DNA from: Cherax quadricarinatus
Lineage: Eukaryota > Arthropoda > Malacostraca > Decapoda > Parastacidae
Length of the DNA stretch: 64,000 nt
Assembly: GCF_038502225.1 (NCBI RefSeq)
Contig: NC_091312.1
Span: 31,909,782 to 31,973,781, forward strand
Direction: 5' to 3'
Shown here: positions 19,482-29,929 of the stretch, one piece after another
Layout of the letters: every line of letters begins with the position of its first letter
How positions within the stretch are numbered: the first letter of the stretch is position 1
Position numbers and translations under genes: made by a program
Notes under the pieces: generated by a model
What the model saw: only the letters and a program-made list of their open reading frames with translations
The model's database searches: none
What the model was told of the DNA's origin: nothing

Positions 19482-19519
<38 letters not shown>
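19482..19519. repeat. (TA)n microsatellite, right part
   Basis: About 18 TA units just after the A-tail of RTE E2; probably the other half of the 18474-18535 tract. Confidence 0.9.
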
Positions 19520-19522
<3 letters not shown>

Positions 19523-19530
19523 CATGTATA

Positions 19531-20863
19531 TGCAAGGAATTCGCAAGAGCAGGCGAAATATACACAAACACTTATCTCTGGCTGAAGGAGACTCGAACCT
19601 ACGAATCTTGGAACGAGGTATGCAGTGCATTACCATTCTCACCACACTGGACCAATACCTTGGCGTCCAGCTTGCGCTAGACGTTGATCCAAGGCAGCCA
19701 GCTTTCAGGGAGAAGGCTTACAGCTTTTCATCTCATCCCCTGCATGCATCAGCCTTACTAGAAATTTTAACAATGCAAGGAATTCGCAAGAGCAGGTGAA
19801 ATATACACAAACACTGATCTCTGGCTGAAGGAAACTCGAACCTACGAACCTTGGAACAAGGTACGCAGTGCATTACCATTCTCACCACACTGGACCAATA
19901 CCTTGGCGTCCAGCTTGCGCTAGACATTGATCCAAGGCAGCCAGCTTTCAGGGAGAAAGCTTACAGGTTCATAGGTTCGAGTCTCCTTCAGCCAGAGATC
20001 AGTGTTTGTGTATATTTCGCCTACTCTTGCGAATTCCTTGCATTGTTAAAATCTCTAGTAAGGCTGATGTATGCAGGGGATGAGATGAAAAGCTGTAAAT
20101 CTTCTCCCTGAAAGTTGGCTGCCTTGGATCAACGTCTAGCGCAAGCTGGACGCCAAGGTTTTGGTCCAGTGTGGTGAGAATGGTAATGCACTGTGTACCT
20201 TGTTCCAAGATTCGTAGGTTCAAGTCTCCTTCAACCTGAGATCAGTGTTTGTGTATATTTTGCCTGCTCTTGCGAATTCTTTGCATTGTTAAAATCTCTA
20301 GTAAGGCTGATGCATGCAGGGGATGAGATGAAAAGCTGCAAGTCTTCTCCCTGAAAGCTGGCTGCCTTGGATCAACGTCTAGTGCAAGCTGGACGCCAAG
20401 GTATTGGTCCAGTGTGGTGAGAATGGTAATGCACTGCGTACCTTGTTCCAAGATTCGTAGGTTCGAGTCTCCTTTGAAAAGCTGTAAACCTTCTCCCTGA
20501 AAGCTGGCTGCCTTGGATCAACGTCTAGTGCAAGCTGGACGCCAAGGTATTGGTCCAGTGTGGTGAGAATGGTAATACACTGCATACCTTGTTCCAAAGT
20601 TCGTAAGTTCGAGTCTCCTTCAGCCAGAGATCAGTGTTTGTGTATATTTCGCCTGCTCTTGCGAATTCCTTGCATTGTTAAAATCTCTAGTAAGGCTGAT
20701 GCATGCAGGGGATGAGATGAAAAGCTGTAAGCCTTCTCCCTGAAAGCTGGCTGCCTTGGATCAACATCTAGCGCAAGCTGGACGCCAAGGTATTGGTCCA
20801 GTGTGGTGAGAATGGTAATGCACTGTGTGCCTTGTTCCAAGGTTCATAGGTTCAAGTCTCCTT
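19531..20863. repeat. ~244-bp tandem repeat with tRNA-like core and one orientation switch
   Basis: Two units lie in one orientation (19531-19969), then about four and a half in the opposite one (19970-20863). On the plus strand GGTTCGAGTCTCC or a close variant recurs at about 19973, 20218, 20460, 20607 and 20850, spaced 245, 242, 147 and 243 bp. The short interval is a deletion fusing TCTCCTT to GAAAAGCTGTAA. GGTTCGAGTCTCC is a near-consensus Pol III B box. About 40-50 bp upstream, GTGTGGTGAGAATGGTAATG resembles a D-arm/A box. Also repeated are CTTGGATCAACGTCTAG and GCGAATTCCTTGCATTG. All ORFs here are repeats of one peptide and not genes. Confidence 0.85.
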
Positions 20864-21153
20864 CAGTAGGGCCCACTTTTCGGCGTTTCGCCTTATGGTG
20901 TTCTTCTAATACGGCGATCTCAAATTATGACCAAAACTTTCTATACAGCAAGTGGTCTTTCAAATATGGCGCGGGCCACCCGGTTTGTTTACATTCTCCA
21001 TGAGCACATCTCTCTATTATGTAATAATAATCACTCTTGGGCACATTAAATGTCTTGTTTTACATTAATATAGACATTTTCATTAATCCATCTATTATAT
21101 TTTCTTCAAAATTATGTAAGAAACATGTTACATATAAACCTTTTGTTTATATA

Positions 21154-23485
21154 CAGTGGACCCCCGCATAGCGACCTTAATCCGTGCAAGAGGGCTGGCT
21201 GTTATGCGAAATGTTCGGTATGCGAATGAATTTTCCCATAAGAAATAATGGAAATCAAATTAATCCGTGCAAGACACCCAAAAGTATGAAAAAAAAAATT
21301 TTTACCACATGAAATGTTAATTTTAATACACACAAGCTGAAAAAGGCATGCACAATTACATGACACTTACTTTTATTGTAGATCTGGTGATGATTGATGG
21401 GATGGGAGGAGGGGAGAGAGAGTGTTAGTGTTTAGAAGGGGAATCCCCTTCCATTAAGACTTGAGGTGTCGAGTCCTTTTCTGGGGTTACTTCCCTTCTT
21501 CTTTTAATGCCACTAGGACCAGCTTCAGAGTCACTGGACTTCTTTCGCACAACATATCTGTCCATAGTGGCCTGTACCTCTCGTTCCTTTATGACTTCCC
21601 TAAAGTGTTTCACAACATTGTCAGTGTAATAGTCACCAGCACGGCTTGCAATAGCTGTGTGAGGGTGATTTTCATCCATGAAGGTTTGCACTTCAAGCCA
21701 CTTTGCACAGATTTCCTTAATCTTTGTAGTAGGCAATTTCTTCAATTTCTCTCTCCCCTCCTTCGAACCAGTTTCCTCAGGTCTGGCCTCTTGCTGTTGA
21801 AGTTGATCTATCAGCTCATCAGTGGTTAGTTCTTCATTGTCCTCCTCCACCAACTCTTCCACATCATCCCCACTAACCTCCAACCCTAAGGACTTTCCCA
21901 ATGCCACAATGGATTCCTCAACTGGCATAATCCTCTCAGGGTTAGCCTCAAACCCTTCAAAATCCCTTTTGTCTACACATTCTGGCCACAGTTTCTTCCA
22001 AGCAGAGTTCAAGGTCTTCTTAGTCACTCCCTCCCAAGCCTTACCTATAAGGTTTATACAATTGAGGATATTAAAGTGATCTCTCCAAAAGTCTCTTAGA
22101 GTCAGTTGAGTTTCTGAGGTCACTACAAAGCACCTTTCAAACAGAGCTTTTGTGTACAGTTTTTTGAAGTTTGCAATAACCTGCTGGTCCATGGGCTGCA
22201 GGAGAGGAGTGGTATTAGGAGGCAAAAACTTCACCTTAATTAATTTCATGTCCCCATAAAGTCGCTCTGCCACGTCTGTAGGATGACCAGGGGCATTGTC
22301 TAACACCAGGAGGCACTTAAGTTCTAATTTCTTTTCAGTTAGGTAATCTTTCACATTGGGGGCAAATGCATGGTGTAACCAGTCATAGAAAAAGTCCCTA
22401 GTGACCCATGCCTTACTGTTTGCCCTCCACAGCACACACAAATTCTCCTTGAGGACATTCTTTTGCCTGAACGGTCTGGGAGTTTCAGAGTGATACACTA
22501 ATAAAGGCTTCACTTTGCAATCACCAGTAGCATTGGAACACATGAGAAGAGTAAGCCTGTCTTTCATAGGCTTATGTCTTGGGAGTGCCTTTTCCTCCTG
22601 AGTATTGTAGGTCCTGCTTGGCATTTTCTTCCAAAACAGGCCTGTTTCATCACAATTAAACACTTGTTCAGGTTTCAGTCCTTCACTGTCTATGTACTCC
22701 TTGAATTCCTGCACATATTTTTCAGCCGCTTTGTGGTCCGAACTGGCAGCCTCACCATGCCTTATCACACTATGTATGCCACTACGCTTCTTAAATCTCT
22801 CAAACCAACCTTTGCTGGCCTTAAATTCACTCACATCATCACTAGTTGCAGGCATTTTTTTAATTAAATCCTGATGCAACTTCCTAGCCTTTTCGCTTAT
22901 GATCGCTTGAGAAACGCTATCTCCTGCTAGCTGTTTTTCATTTATCCACACCAATAAGAGTCTTTCAACATCTTCCATCACTTGCGATCTCTGTTTCGAA
23001 AACACAGTTAAACCTTTGGCAAGAACAGCTTCCTTGATTGCCTTTCTGTTGCCCACAATAGTAGAGATGGTTGATTTGGGTTTCTTGTACAACCTGACCA
23101 GGTCGGCGACACGCACTCCACTTTCATACTTATCAATGATCTCTTTCTTCATCTCTATTGGAATTCTCACCCTTATTGCTGTAGGGTTGGAACTAGAAGC
23201 TTTCTTGGGGCCCATGGTCACTTATTTTCCAGATAAAGCACCGAAAACACTGTAATAATACGAAATATTCCGATTGTATGCTTGGATGTTACCGCGGAGG
23301 CTGGCTGGTAAACAATGCCACCGGCGGAACATATGAGGCTGGCTCAGGCCGCACAATGGACACGTCTCGGATGAAGGGCGGTGAGCGGGTTTTTGGGCGG
23401 TATGCGAGGCAAAATTTTAGCAATCAAAGCGTCCGGTATGCGGATTGTACGGTATGCAATGCGTACGGTATGTGGGGGTCCACTG
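21154..23485 (-). mobile_element. Apparently complete Tigger (pogo-group) DNA transposon, 2,332 bp
   Basis: The terminal repeats are CAGTGGACCCCCGCATAGCG and, inverted, CAGTGGACCCCCACATACCG, flanked by TA at 21152-21153 and 23486-23487. One uninterrupted transposase gene occupies most of the interior on the minus strand. Subterminal repeats of GGTATGCG/CGGTATGC type occur near both ends. This is the only DNA transposon in the window with both ends and an open transposase, so it is a candidate autonomous source for the small CAGTGGA-ended elements. Confidence 0.92.
21425..23221 (-). CDS. Tigger/pogo transposase (DDE), intact
   Basis: 598 codons starting MTMGPKKASSSNPTAIRVRI. An N-terminal helix-turn-helix (EMKKEIIDKYESGVRVADLV, then KPKSTISTIV) is followed by a second CENP-B-like DNA-binding domain with FKASKGWFERFKKRSGIHS (about residues 130-150). 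The DDE catalytic core shows the first Asp in FNCDETGLFWKKM, the second in LLVLDNAPGHP, and the third in PPNTTPLLQPMDQQVIANFK. The acidic C-terminal part has GLEVSGDDVEELVEEDNEEL. The length suits Tigger1-like transposases. A second Met two codons in gives MGPKK, the start seen in sister copies. No stop or frameshift is seen; activity is not proven. Confidence 0.92.
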   Translation of the reverse strand: MTMGPKKASSSNPTAIRVRIPIEMKKEIIDKYESGVRVADLVRLYKKPKSTISTIVGNRKAIKEAVLAKGLTVFSKQRSQVMEDVERLLLVWINEKQLAGDSVSQAIISEKARKLHQDLIKKMPATSDDVSEFKASKGWFERFKKRSGIHSVIRHGEAASSDHKAAEKYVQEFKEYIDSEGLKPEQVFNCDETGLFWKKMPSRTYNTQEEKALPRHKPMKDRLTLLMCSNATGDCKVKPLLVYHSETPRPFRQKNVLKENLCVLWRANSKAWVTRDFFYDWLHHAFAPNVKDYLTEKKLELKCLLVLDNAPGHPTDVAERLYGDMKLIKVKFLPPNTTPLLQPMDQQVIANFKKLYTKALFERCFVVTSETQLTLRDFWRDHFNILNCINLIGKAWEGVTKKTLNSAWKKLWPECVDKRDFEGFEANPERIMPVEESIVALGKSLGLEVSGDDVEELVEEDNEELTTDELIDQLQQQEARPEETGSKEGREKLKKLPTTKIKEICAKWLEVQTFMDENHPHTAIASRAGDYYTDNVVKHFREVIKEREVQATMDRYVVRKKSSDSEAGPSGIKRRREVTPEKDSTPQVLMEGDSPSKH

Positions 23486-23960
23486 TACTATGGAGGTGTG
23501 GTAGCCGGGTGGAGGGAAAACATTACATCACTCCCCTTAATACATTACGCTTTTGTTTACAATTCTCGGCTTGAATTATTCATTACTTCTTCTTTTGATT
23601 ATGGTGACATCTAAAGGTAGTTGTTAGAAACGATTAAACTAAGTGAACATGGTATGTCGATGGTAATAATATGGCTCTGGGCCACATTAACCCTTTGTCG
23701 TGCAGCGGCAAAAATTTTCGTGCTTAAACACATGCACCTTTACGCGTGTCATCCTACTTGCGCCGCGCATCTGGATTTCCATTCTTTAATTCTAGCCAAT
23801 CACAAGCCTTCCCTGAGTCACTTCAGCTAAGTGGTGATGGCGTTTGCCAGCTTCCCATTGGTTGAGAGAACAAAATATAAACACGTGTGGCTTGGCGTCG
23901 CCCAGAGTGGGTTTTTTCCATCCAGTGTCACTAATATACTCTTGGATTTTACCCTCTACA

Positions 23961-24467
23961 ATGTCGGTAAGTACTGATTGTTGTGTTTAGTGTGTACATG
24001 AATAGTTTAGGCATATTTTGATATATACATAAAGTCTGTGTGAAGCATAATGTGAGTGTAGCATGCAGTTGAAAAAAGTACAACAAAGGAAGGGTGAAAA
24101 TTTTAATCGCTCCCCCTTTTAGTAACATAGTACACTTTCAGTAAAATAAATATTTATAAAAATTTTCTGTTGCATATATGAATTCAGTAGTGGACTGGAT
24201 CTATACAGAAGGTTTTTATTGTTCTTCCAGATCAATGAGAAATTGTTTTATGGGGAGCCCTCCAGCACCAGGTCAAAATATGTCTGCATTTTGGAGGACA
24301 GTGACTCAGAACTGGAGGTAGATGACCCAGAATTGCTGGATAGTGGTGATGAATACTTGCCACTGGATGCAGAGGTGTCAAGTGATGATGAGGAGGAAGA
24401 AAGGCCAGCCAAAAAGCAGAAATTAGTGAAGAAAAAAAAAAGGTATTTCGGTCGAGGAGTACTCTGA
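23961..24467 (+). pseudogene. piggyBac-like transposase N-terminus, two exons
   Basis: Exon 1 is ATGTCG followed by GTAAGT (23961-23966). Exon 2 starts after TTGTTCTTCCAG at 24231 and joins in frame: MS-INEKLFYGEPSSTRS. The peptide is very acidic (LEDSDSELEVDDPELLDSGD, VSSDDEEEERPAKK), typical of piggyBac transposase N-termini, and then basic. At a run of ten A's (about 24431-24440) the frame slips and ends in FGRGVL at 24465-24467. The alternative frame continues GISVEEYSDEEHIYDDIAL to a TAG near 24553. No DDD core follows. The splice sites are read by eye. It could also be a domesticated fragment, but the TTAA ends argue for a transposon. Confidence 0.6.
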
Positions 24468-24669
24468 TGAGGAACATATTTATGATGATATTGCTCTTCA
24501 AGGTCAATCTCAGTGGTCCCAGGTTGACCTTCAAAATGATCCTTTGATCAATTAGCAATATAGAATAACTGCTCTTCCTCATGAATCTCAGGAATATGGG
24601 ACATGAAAGTTTTATCCCTTTGCAATGTGTACATGTTGCTATTTGTTTCATTTTTATATTTTTCTAATA

Positions 24670-26988
24670 CAGTGGACCCTCGACCAACTTTGGCATCGTC
24701 TAACATTAAATCCGACTAACGGTACATTTTAACGCAAAAATTTTGCCTTGACTAGCACTAAAAAACCCGACCAACGCTATTTGTTCCGTTCGAGACACGT
24801 CCACTTGTGGCCTGAGCGTGCCTCACCTGTCCCGTGGGTGCCAGTGTTTACAAGCCAGCCAGCCACCGCGGTCCCATCCAAACATACAATTGGAACATTT
24901 CATATTATCACAGCGTTTGTAGTGATTGTACCTGCAAAATAAGTCACCATGGGCCCCAAGAAAGCTTCTAGTGCCAACCCTACAGCAAAAAGGGTGAGAA
25001 TTACTATGGATATGAAGAAAGAGATCATTGCTAATTATGAAAGTGGAGTGCGTGTCTCCAATCAACCATCGCTACTATTGTGGGCAAGAAAATGGCAATC
25101 AAGGAAGCTGTTCTTGCTAAAGGTGCAACTATGTTTTCGAAGCTGAGATCGCAAGTGATAGAAGATGTTGAGAGACTGTTATTGGTGTGGATAAACGAAA
25201 AACAGATAGCAGGAGATAGCATCTCTCAAGCGATCATATGTGAAAAGGCTAGGAAGTTGCATGACGATTTAATTAAAAAAATGCCAGCAACTAGTGGTGA
25301 TGTGAGTGAATTTAAGGCCAGCAAAGGTTGGTTTGAGAGATTTAAGAATCATAGTGGCATACATAGTGTGATAAGGCATGGTGAGGCTGCCAGTTCAGAC
25401 CACAAAGCGGCTGAAAAATATGTGCAGGAATTCAAGGAGTACATAGACAGTGAAGAATTGAAACCTAAACAAGTGTTTAATTGTGATGAAACAGGCCTGT
25501 TTTGGAAGAAAATGCCAAGCAGGACCTACATTACTCAGGAGGAAAAGGCACTCCCAGGACATAAGCCTATGAAAGACAGGCTTACTCTGTTGATGTGTGC
25601 CAATGCTAGTGGTGTTTGCAAAGTGAAGCTTTTATTGGTGTATCACTCTGAAACTCCCAGAGTGTTCAGGAAAAACAATGTCCTCAAGGCTAATTTGTGT
25701 GTGCTGTGGAGGGCAAACAGTAAGGCATGGGTCACTAGGGACTTTTTCTATGACTGGTTACACCATGCATTTGCCCCCACTGTGAAAAATTACCTCCTGG
25801 AAAATAAATTGGACCTTAAGTGCCTCCTGGTATTAGACAGTGCTCCTGGCCATCCTTCAGACTTGGCAGAGCAACTTTCTGCAGACCTGAGCTTCATTAA
25901 GGTGAAGTTTTTGCCTCCTAATACCACTCCTCTCCTGCAGCCCATGGACCAGCAGGTCATTGCAAACTTCAAGAAACTGTACACAAAAGCTGTGTTTGAA
26001 AGGTGCTTTGTAATGACCTCAGAAACTCAACTGACTCTAAGAGAGTTTTGGAGAGATCACTTTAGCATCCTCAGTTGTGTAAACATTATAGGTAAGGCTT
26101 GGGAGGAAGTGACTAAGAGGACCTTGAACTCTGCTTGGAAAAATCTGTGGCCAGAATGTGTAGACAAAAGGGATTTTGAAGGGATTGAGGCTAACCCTGG
26201 GAATCCTATGCCAGTTGAGGAATCCATTGTGGCATTGGGGAAGTCCTTGGGGTTGGAGGTTAGTGGGGAGGATGTGGAAGAGTTGGTGGAGGAGGACAAT
26301 GAAGAACTAACCACTGATGAGCTGCTAGATCATCTTCAACAGCAAGAGGCCAGACCTGAGGAAACTGCTTCGGAGGAGTGGATAGAGAAATTGAAGAAGT
26401 TGCCTACTTCAAAGATTAAGGAAATGTGTGCAATGTGGCTTAAAGTGCAAACCTTTTTTGATGAAAATCACCCTGACACAGCTACTGCAAGCAGTGTTGG
26501 CAACCTGTTCACTGACAATGTTGTGAAACACTTTAGGAATGTCATAAAGGAACGGGAGGTACAGGCCTCTATGGACAGATATGTTGGGCGACAAAGGTCC
26601 AGTGACTCTCATGCTGGTCCTAGTGGCATTAAAGAAGAAGGGAAGCAACCCTGGAAAAGGACTTGCCACCTCAAGTCCTAATGGAAGGGGATTCCCCTTC
26701 TAAACACTAACACCATCAACACTCTCCCCTCCTCCCATCCCATCAATCATCACCAGATCTTCAATAAAGGTAAGTGTCATGTAACTGTGCATATCTTCTT
26801 CAGTTTGTGTGTATTAAAATTAATATTTCATGTGGTAAAAAATTTTTTTTTCAATACTTTGGGGTGTCCGGAACAGATTAATTTGATTTACATTATTTCT
26901 TATGGGGAAAATTAACTCGACTAACGATAATTTCGATTAACGAGGAGCTCTCAGGAACGGATTAATATCGTTGGTCGAGGGTCCACTG
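24670..26988 (+). mobile_element. Tigger DNA transposon, 2,319 bp, disabled
   Basis: The ends are CAGTGGACCCTCGACCAACT and, inverted, CAGTGGACCCTCGACCAACG, with TA on both sides (24668-24669 and 26989-26990). It is inserted in the piggyBac-like element. The transposase is the sister of the one at 21425-23221 but frame-broken. Beyond the first ten or so bases its terminal repeats differ from those of the intact copy, so it belongs to another subfamily. Confidence 0.92.
24951..26681 (+). pseudogene. Tigger transposase, frame-broken
   Basis: The start MGPKKASSANPTAKRVRI is followed by DMKKEIIANYESGVRVS. A deletion of roughly 30 bp near 25052 then removes the equivalent of ADLVRLYKKPKS and shifts the frame. 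The rest is open in another frame from 25080. It includes GWFERFKNHSGIHSVIRHG, FNCDETGLFWKKM, LLVLDSAPGHPSD (Ser where the intact copy has Asn, after the catalytic Asp) and PPNTTPLLQPMDQQVIANFK. A second frame change near 26635 alters the C-terminus. The catalytic Asps remain but the N-terminal DNA-binding helix is damaged. Confidence 0.9.
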
Positions 26989-27597
26989 TACTTACAAAAT
27001 GTTTTGATACAAGTTCCATTTATGTTTTTGATATTGTCTGTTTGTATAATAAATTTAAAAAAATAGTTATTGGGTGTTTTATTAACAATTGCAAGTTTGC
27101 AACATTCAGATTTTTACTCCCTATTTCGGGCAGGGGTGAAAATATTCGCCTTTCGGAGATTAGCAGTTGCTCGAAAAATAACCATCAGAATTCCATTTAT
27201 ATGGCCTCATTCAACTTATATTGAGATACTCTATCCACTCTAGGGAGTTCTGTTTGAATTTCTAATGTATCATAAATTGCCCTCTGAAGGGTTAAATATC
27301 GTGTAGCTGTGTAGCCCAGGCAGACTATTTACCTACATTATTATTATAACTGATAATTATACGTATGTGTAGCTGTACCTAAGTAAACTTACACACTGTG
27401 CTGGCATGCAGATACACATTAAAATCACTAAGTGTCTTATTAGTCTTGAAGATGCCATATTAATGATAATAATAATTATAACACAATAATAATCACTCTA
27501 TGGAGCATTAAATATCGTATAAAATGTTAATATAGACATTTTGCTTAATCCATCTAAATACACCCTGCACTAGAATAAATTAACATAAATATGAGAT

Positions 27598-28410
27598 GTG
27601 GTAGTCAGGCAACTTGTAGAACTTGTGGTAGTCAGGCAACTTGTAGGACTTGTGGAAGTCAGGCAACTTGTAGGACTTGTGGTAGCCAGGCAACTTGTAG
27701 GACTTGTGGTAGCCAGGCAACTTGTAGGACTTGTGGTAGCCAGGCAACTTGTAGGACTTGTGGTAGCCAGGCAACTTGTAGGACTTGTGGTAGCCAAGCA
27801 ACTAGTAGGACTTGTGGTAGCCAGGCAACTTGTAGGACTTGTGGTAGCCAGGCAACTTGTAGGACTTGTGGTAGCCAGGCAACTTGTAGGACTTGTGGTA
27901 GTCAGGCAACTTGTAGGACTTGTGGAAGTCAGGCAACTTGTAGGACTTGTGGTAGTCAGGCAACTTGTAGGACTTGTGGTAGCCAGGCAACTTGTAGGAC
28001 TTGTGGTAGCCAGGCAACTTGTAGGACTTGTGGTAGCCAAGCAACTTGTAGGACTTGTGGTAGCCAGGCAACTTGTAGGACTTGTGGTAGCCAGGCAACT
28101 TGTAGGACTTGTGGTAGCCAGGCAACTTGTAGGACTTGTGGTAGCCAGGCAACTTGTAGGACTTGTGGTAGTCAGGCAACTTGTAGGACTTGTGGTAGCC
28201 AGGCAACTTGTAGGACTTGTGGTAGCTAGGCAACTTGTAGGACTTGTGGTAGTCAGGCAACTTGTAGGACTTGTGGTAGCCAGGCAATTTGTAGGACTTG
28301 TGGTAGCCAGGCAACTTGTAGGACTTGTGGTAGCCAGGCAACTTGTAGGACTTGTGGTAGCCAGGCAACTTGTAGGGCTTGTGGTAGCCAGGCAACTTGT
28401 AGGACTTGTG
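27598..28410. repeat. 27-bp minisatellite, about 30 copies
   Basis: The monomer reads GGTAGCCAGGCAACTTGTAG plus GACTTGT. Variants at the sixth base (GTAGTC/GTAGCC), GAAGTC and CCAAGC are spread non-randomly. Because 27 is divisible by three and the monomer lacks stops in several frames, long ORFs on both strands appear (SQATCRTCG, VARQLVGLV, YHKSYKLPG repeats). They are artefacts. The array lies inside the Tigger-like unit G2 and replaces sequence present in G1. Confidence 0.95.
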
Positions 28411-29221
28411 ACGAAAACCAGACACGTTCATCTGGTTTGTTTACATTATGTGTGGGTGGGGTGGGGAGGGCTGCCCTTCCTGGCTACCCATACTTCCCAT
28501 CTTGACTTCATACAAATAAAACTCACCTCTCACCCTACATTAAGACTACAAATATTTTAAGGTAATTAATGAGTGTACTATATATGCATTTTATCGCTCT
28601 AGGGAACTTTAAGCATCGTAGTATAGTATGTGTGGGTGGGGAGGCCAGGAGGGCTGCCACACCTGACTTCTTAGAGTAAATACTACTCACCTTTTGCCCT
28701 ACATTAGGGCTACAAATATTTTGAGGTAAATAATGAGTGTACTGTGTGTGTATTTTACTTTTTAATGCCTAGTTCTATTGCTAACTTAATATAGATTAGT
28801 GTAAACTTGTTATCTGGCATTTATATGCATTTATAAATGAAAAAAATGGAGTTCTGCTTTCTGGCGAAGTCTGCTTTCCAGCAGTAGCCTGGAACCTAAC
28901 CTGCCGAATAAGTGGGGCCCGACTGTATATATATGTATAATGGTAATAAATGATAAAATAGACTAGTATCATATATTTTATGCATTCATGACATACCTAA
29001 CTTTTTCTTAATTTTTTTGATATTTCTAGGCTACACGGTTCATCTGCGAGTTTTTTCAAATTGTGGCAAACCTTCAAAAAAATTTTCAGTATGTTTATTG
29101 AAAAAATCTACATATAAGTGGACCGGTGCAGTTCAAACTCATGTTGTTCAACTGTCAACTGTATACGTATAGAAATAAATTACGTTTCTGTGTAAAGAAT
29201 TTAAAAATTTATATTTAGTAC

Positions 29222-29500
29222 TTTTTTTATTAACACATCGGAAGTTTCCCAGTAAGGTAGGGTGGCCCCCCCAAAAAAAACCTTCATCATCATTCACTCC
29301 ATTACTGTCCTGCCAGAGGCATGCTTATGCTGCAGTTATAAAACTGCAACATTAACACCCCTCCTTCAGAGTGCAGACATTGTACTTCCCATCTCCAGGA
29401 CTAAGAGTCACTCAAAGTCATTCTATTTTGTTCCACCCTCTCTACATGTCTGAACCACCTAACTCCTCCTCAGCCCTCTGGATAATAGTTTTGCAGTTGT
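29222..29500 (-). pseudogene. RTE LINE 3' end, degraded copy E6
   Basis: The reverse strand of TTTTTTTATTAACACATCGG and GTAGGGTGGCC is the RTE tail. CACCCCTCCTTCAGAGTGCA and the segment near 29420 (CATTCTATTTTGTTCCACCC) match the same parts of E4 at 31555-32030. The C-terminal coding region is reduced to fragments by an internal deletion. Confidence 0.75.
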
Positions 29501-29772
29501 GTGAGGTTCTACCAGTGGCTCTCCTGGAAATTGTGATGAAATAGTGTGGTTCAGTTATAGCAAGTATCTCTCTGAGCATATATTAGTTTTATTGTAGGTC
29601 ATTATTACTTGACTCACGAAATCGTATTGACAAGATTGCAAACAAACTGTAATATGTTGACGGCCATGCTAACGGTAGATTCGTCTGTAAAAACTTGCAT
29701 TTGTGGTCACAGTGGTGCCTATGCTAACTTTCCTTTGGTGTAGAAATATACCTAGTTGGATGAATCTTATTG

Positions 29773-29872
29773 AAGCTAGCTGGCCCAGTGGCTAACATGA
29801 CGGTCAGAAGTTTTGAGACTCTCTGATTGTGGGTTCTAATCCCACCCATGGTATGTTTTTTTTTTTTTTTAG
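29773..29872 (+). mobile_element. Short tRNA-derived SINE in the intron before the host exon
   Basis: A tRNA-like module reads GCTGGCCCAGTGGCTAACAT (A-box region) and GTGGGTTCTAATCCCACCC (B box and T arm), about 75 nt in all. CATGGTATG and a run of 15 T ending in AG follow. The T-run plus AG at 29856-29872 resembles a polypyrimidine tract with acceptor. It lies 57 nt upstream of the exon at 29930. Confidence 0.65.
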
Positions 29873-29929
29873 GTCATTATTGTATGTAGTTTCCATACAG
29901 TTTTTGATAATGCAGTCTTTTTTCCCCAG

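Larger units (their letters stand above)
23691..27291 (+). mobile_element. piggyBac-like element, internally deleted and split by a Tigger
   Basis: The left end is CCCTTTGTCGTGCAGCGG after TTAA (23687-23690). The right end GCCCTCTGAAGGG is followed by TTAA (27292-27295). Joining the flanks restores CCACATTAAATATCG, which resembles related sequence at 21050 and 27507, so the pre-insertion site is recognisable. Without the 2,319-bp Tigger (24670-26988) about 1.28 kb remains: promoter-like TATAAA near 23876, a two-exon coding start, and an AATAAA-containing 3' part (about 27048). The catalytic transposase core is missing. Confidence 0.72.
20864..28925 (-). mobile_element. Composite Tigger-like unit G2 (reverse orientation of G1)
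   Basis: The left end CAGTAGGGCCCACTTTTCGG and the right end, inverted, CAGTCGGGCCCCACTTATTC resemble the two ends of G1 in swapped order. The right end is followed by TA; the left lacks a clean TA because it abuts the tandem repeat. Segments 20880-21150 and 27300-27560 match 16770-17195 reversed, and 23486-23690 matches 14400-14640 reversed. Into this framework have gone a Tigger (21154-23485), a piggyBac-like element (23691-27291) and a minisatellite (27598-28410). One block occurs twice (21030-21150, 27480-27560), so two merged copies are possible. Confidence 0.45.

Noticed and set aside
19531..20863. Tandem short genes encoding QCITILTTLDQYLGVQLALD-like peptides
   Set aside because: All derive from one tandem DNA repeat whose frame is open by chance, in both orientations of the array.
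20860..20870. Functional tRNA genes in the tandem repeat and SINEs
   Set aside because: Only promoter-box-like parts match; the acceptor and anticodon stems do not fold convincingly by eye.
24219..24467. Acidic ORF as a host nuclear protein
   Set aside because: It lies between TTAA-flanked ends and resembles a piggyBac transposase N-terminus; the upstream MFF codons are before the acceptor site.
27598..28410. CRISPR array
   Set aside because: The repeats are contiguous without spacers and the genome is eukaryotic.
27570..28560. Long repeat-protein ORFs on both strands (up to 320 codons)
   Set aside because: A 27-bp minisatellite without stops in several frames; no start context, no conserved non-repeat domain.
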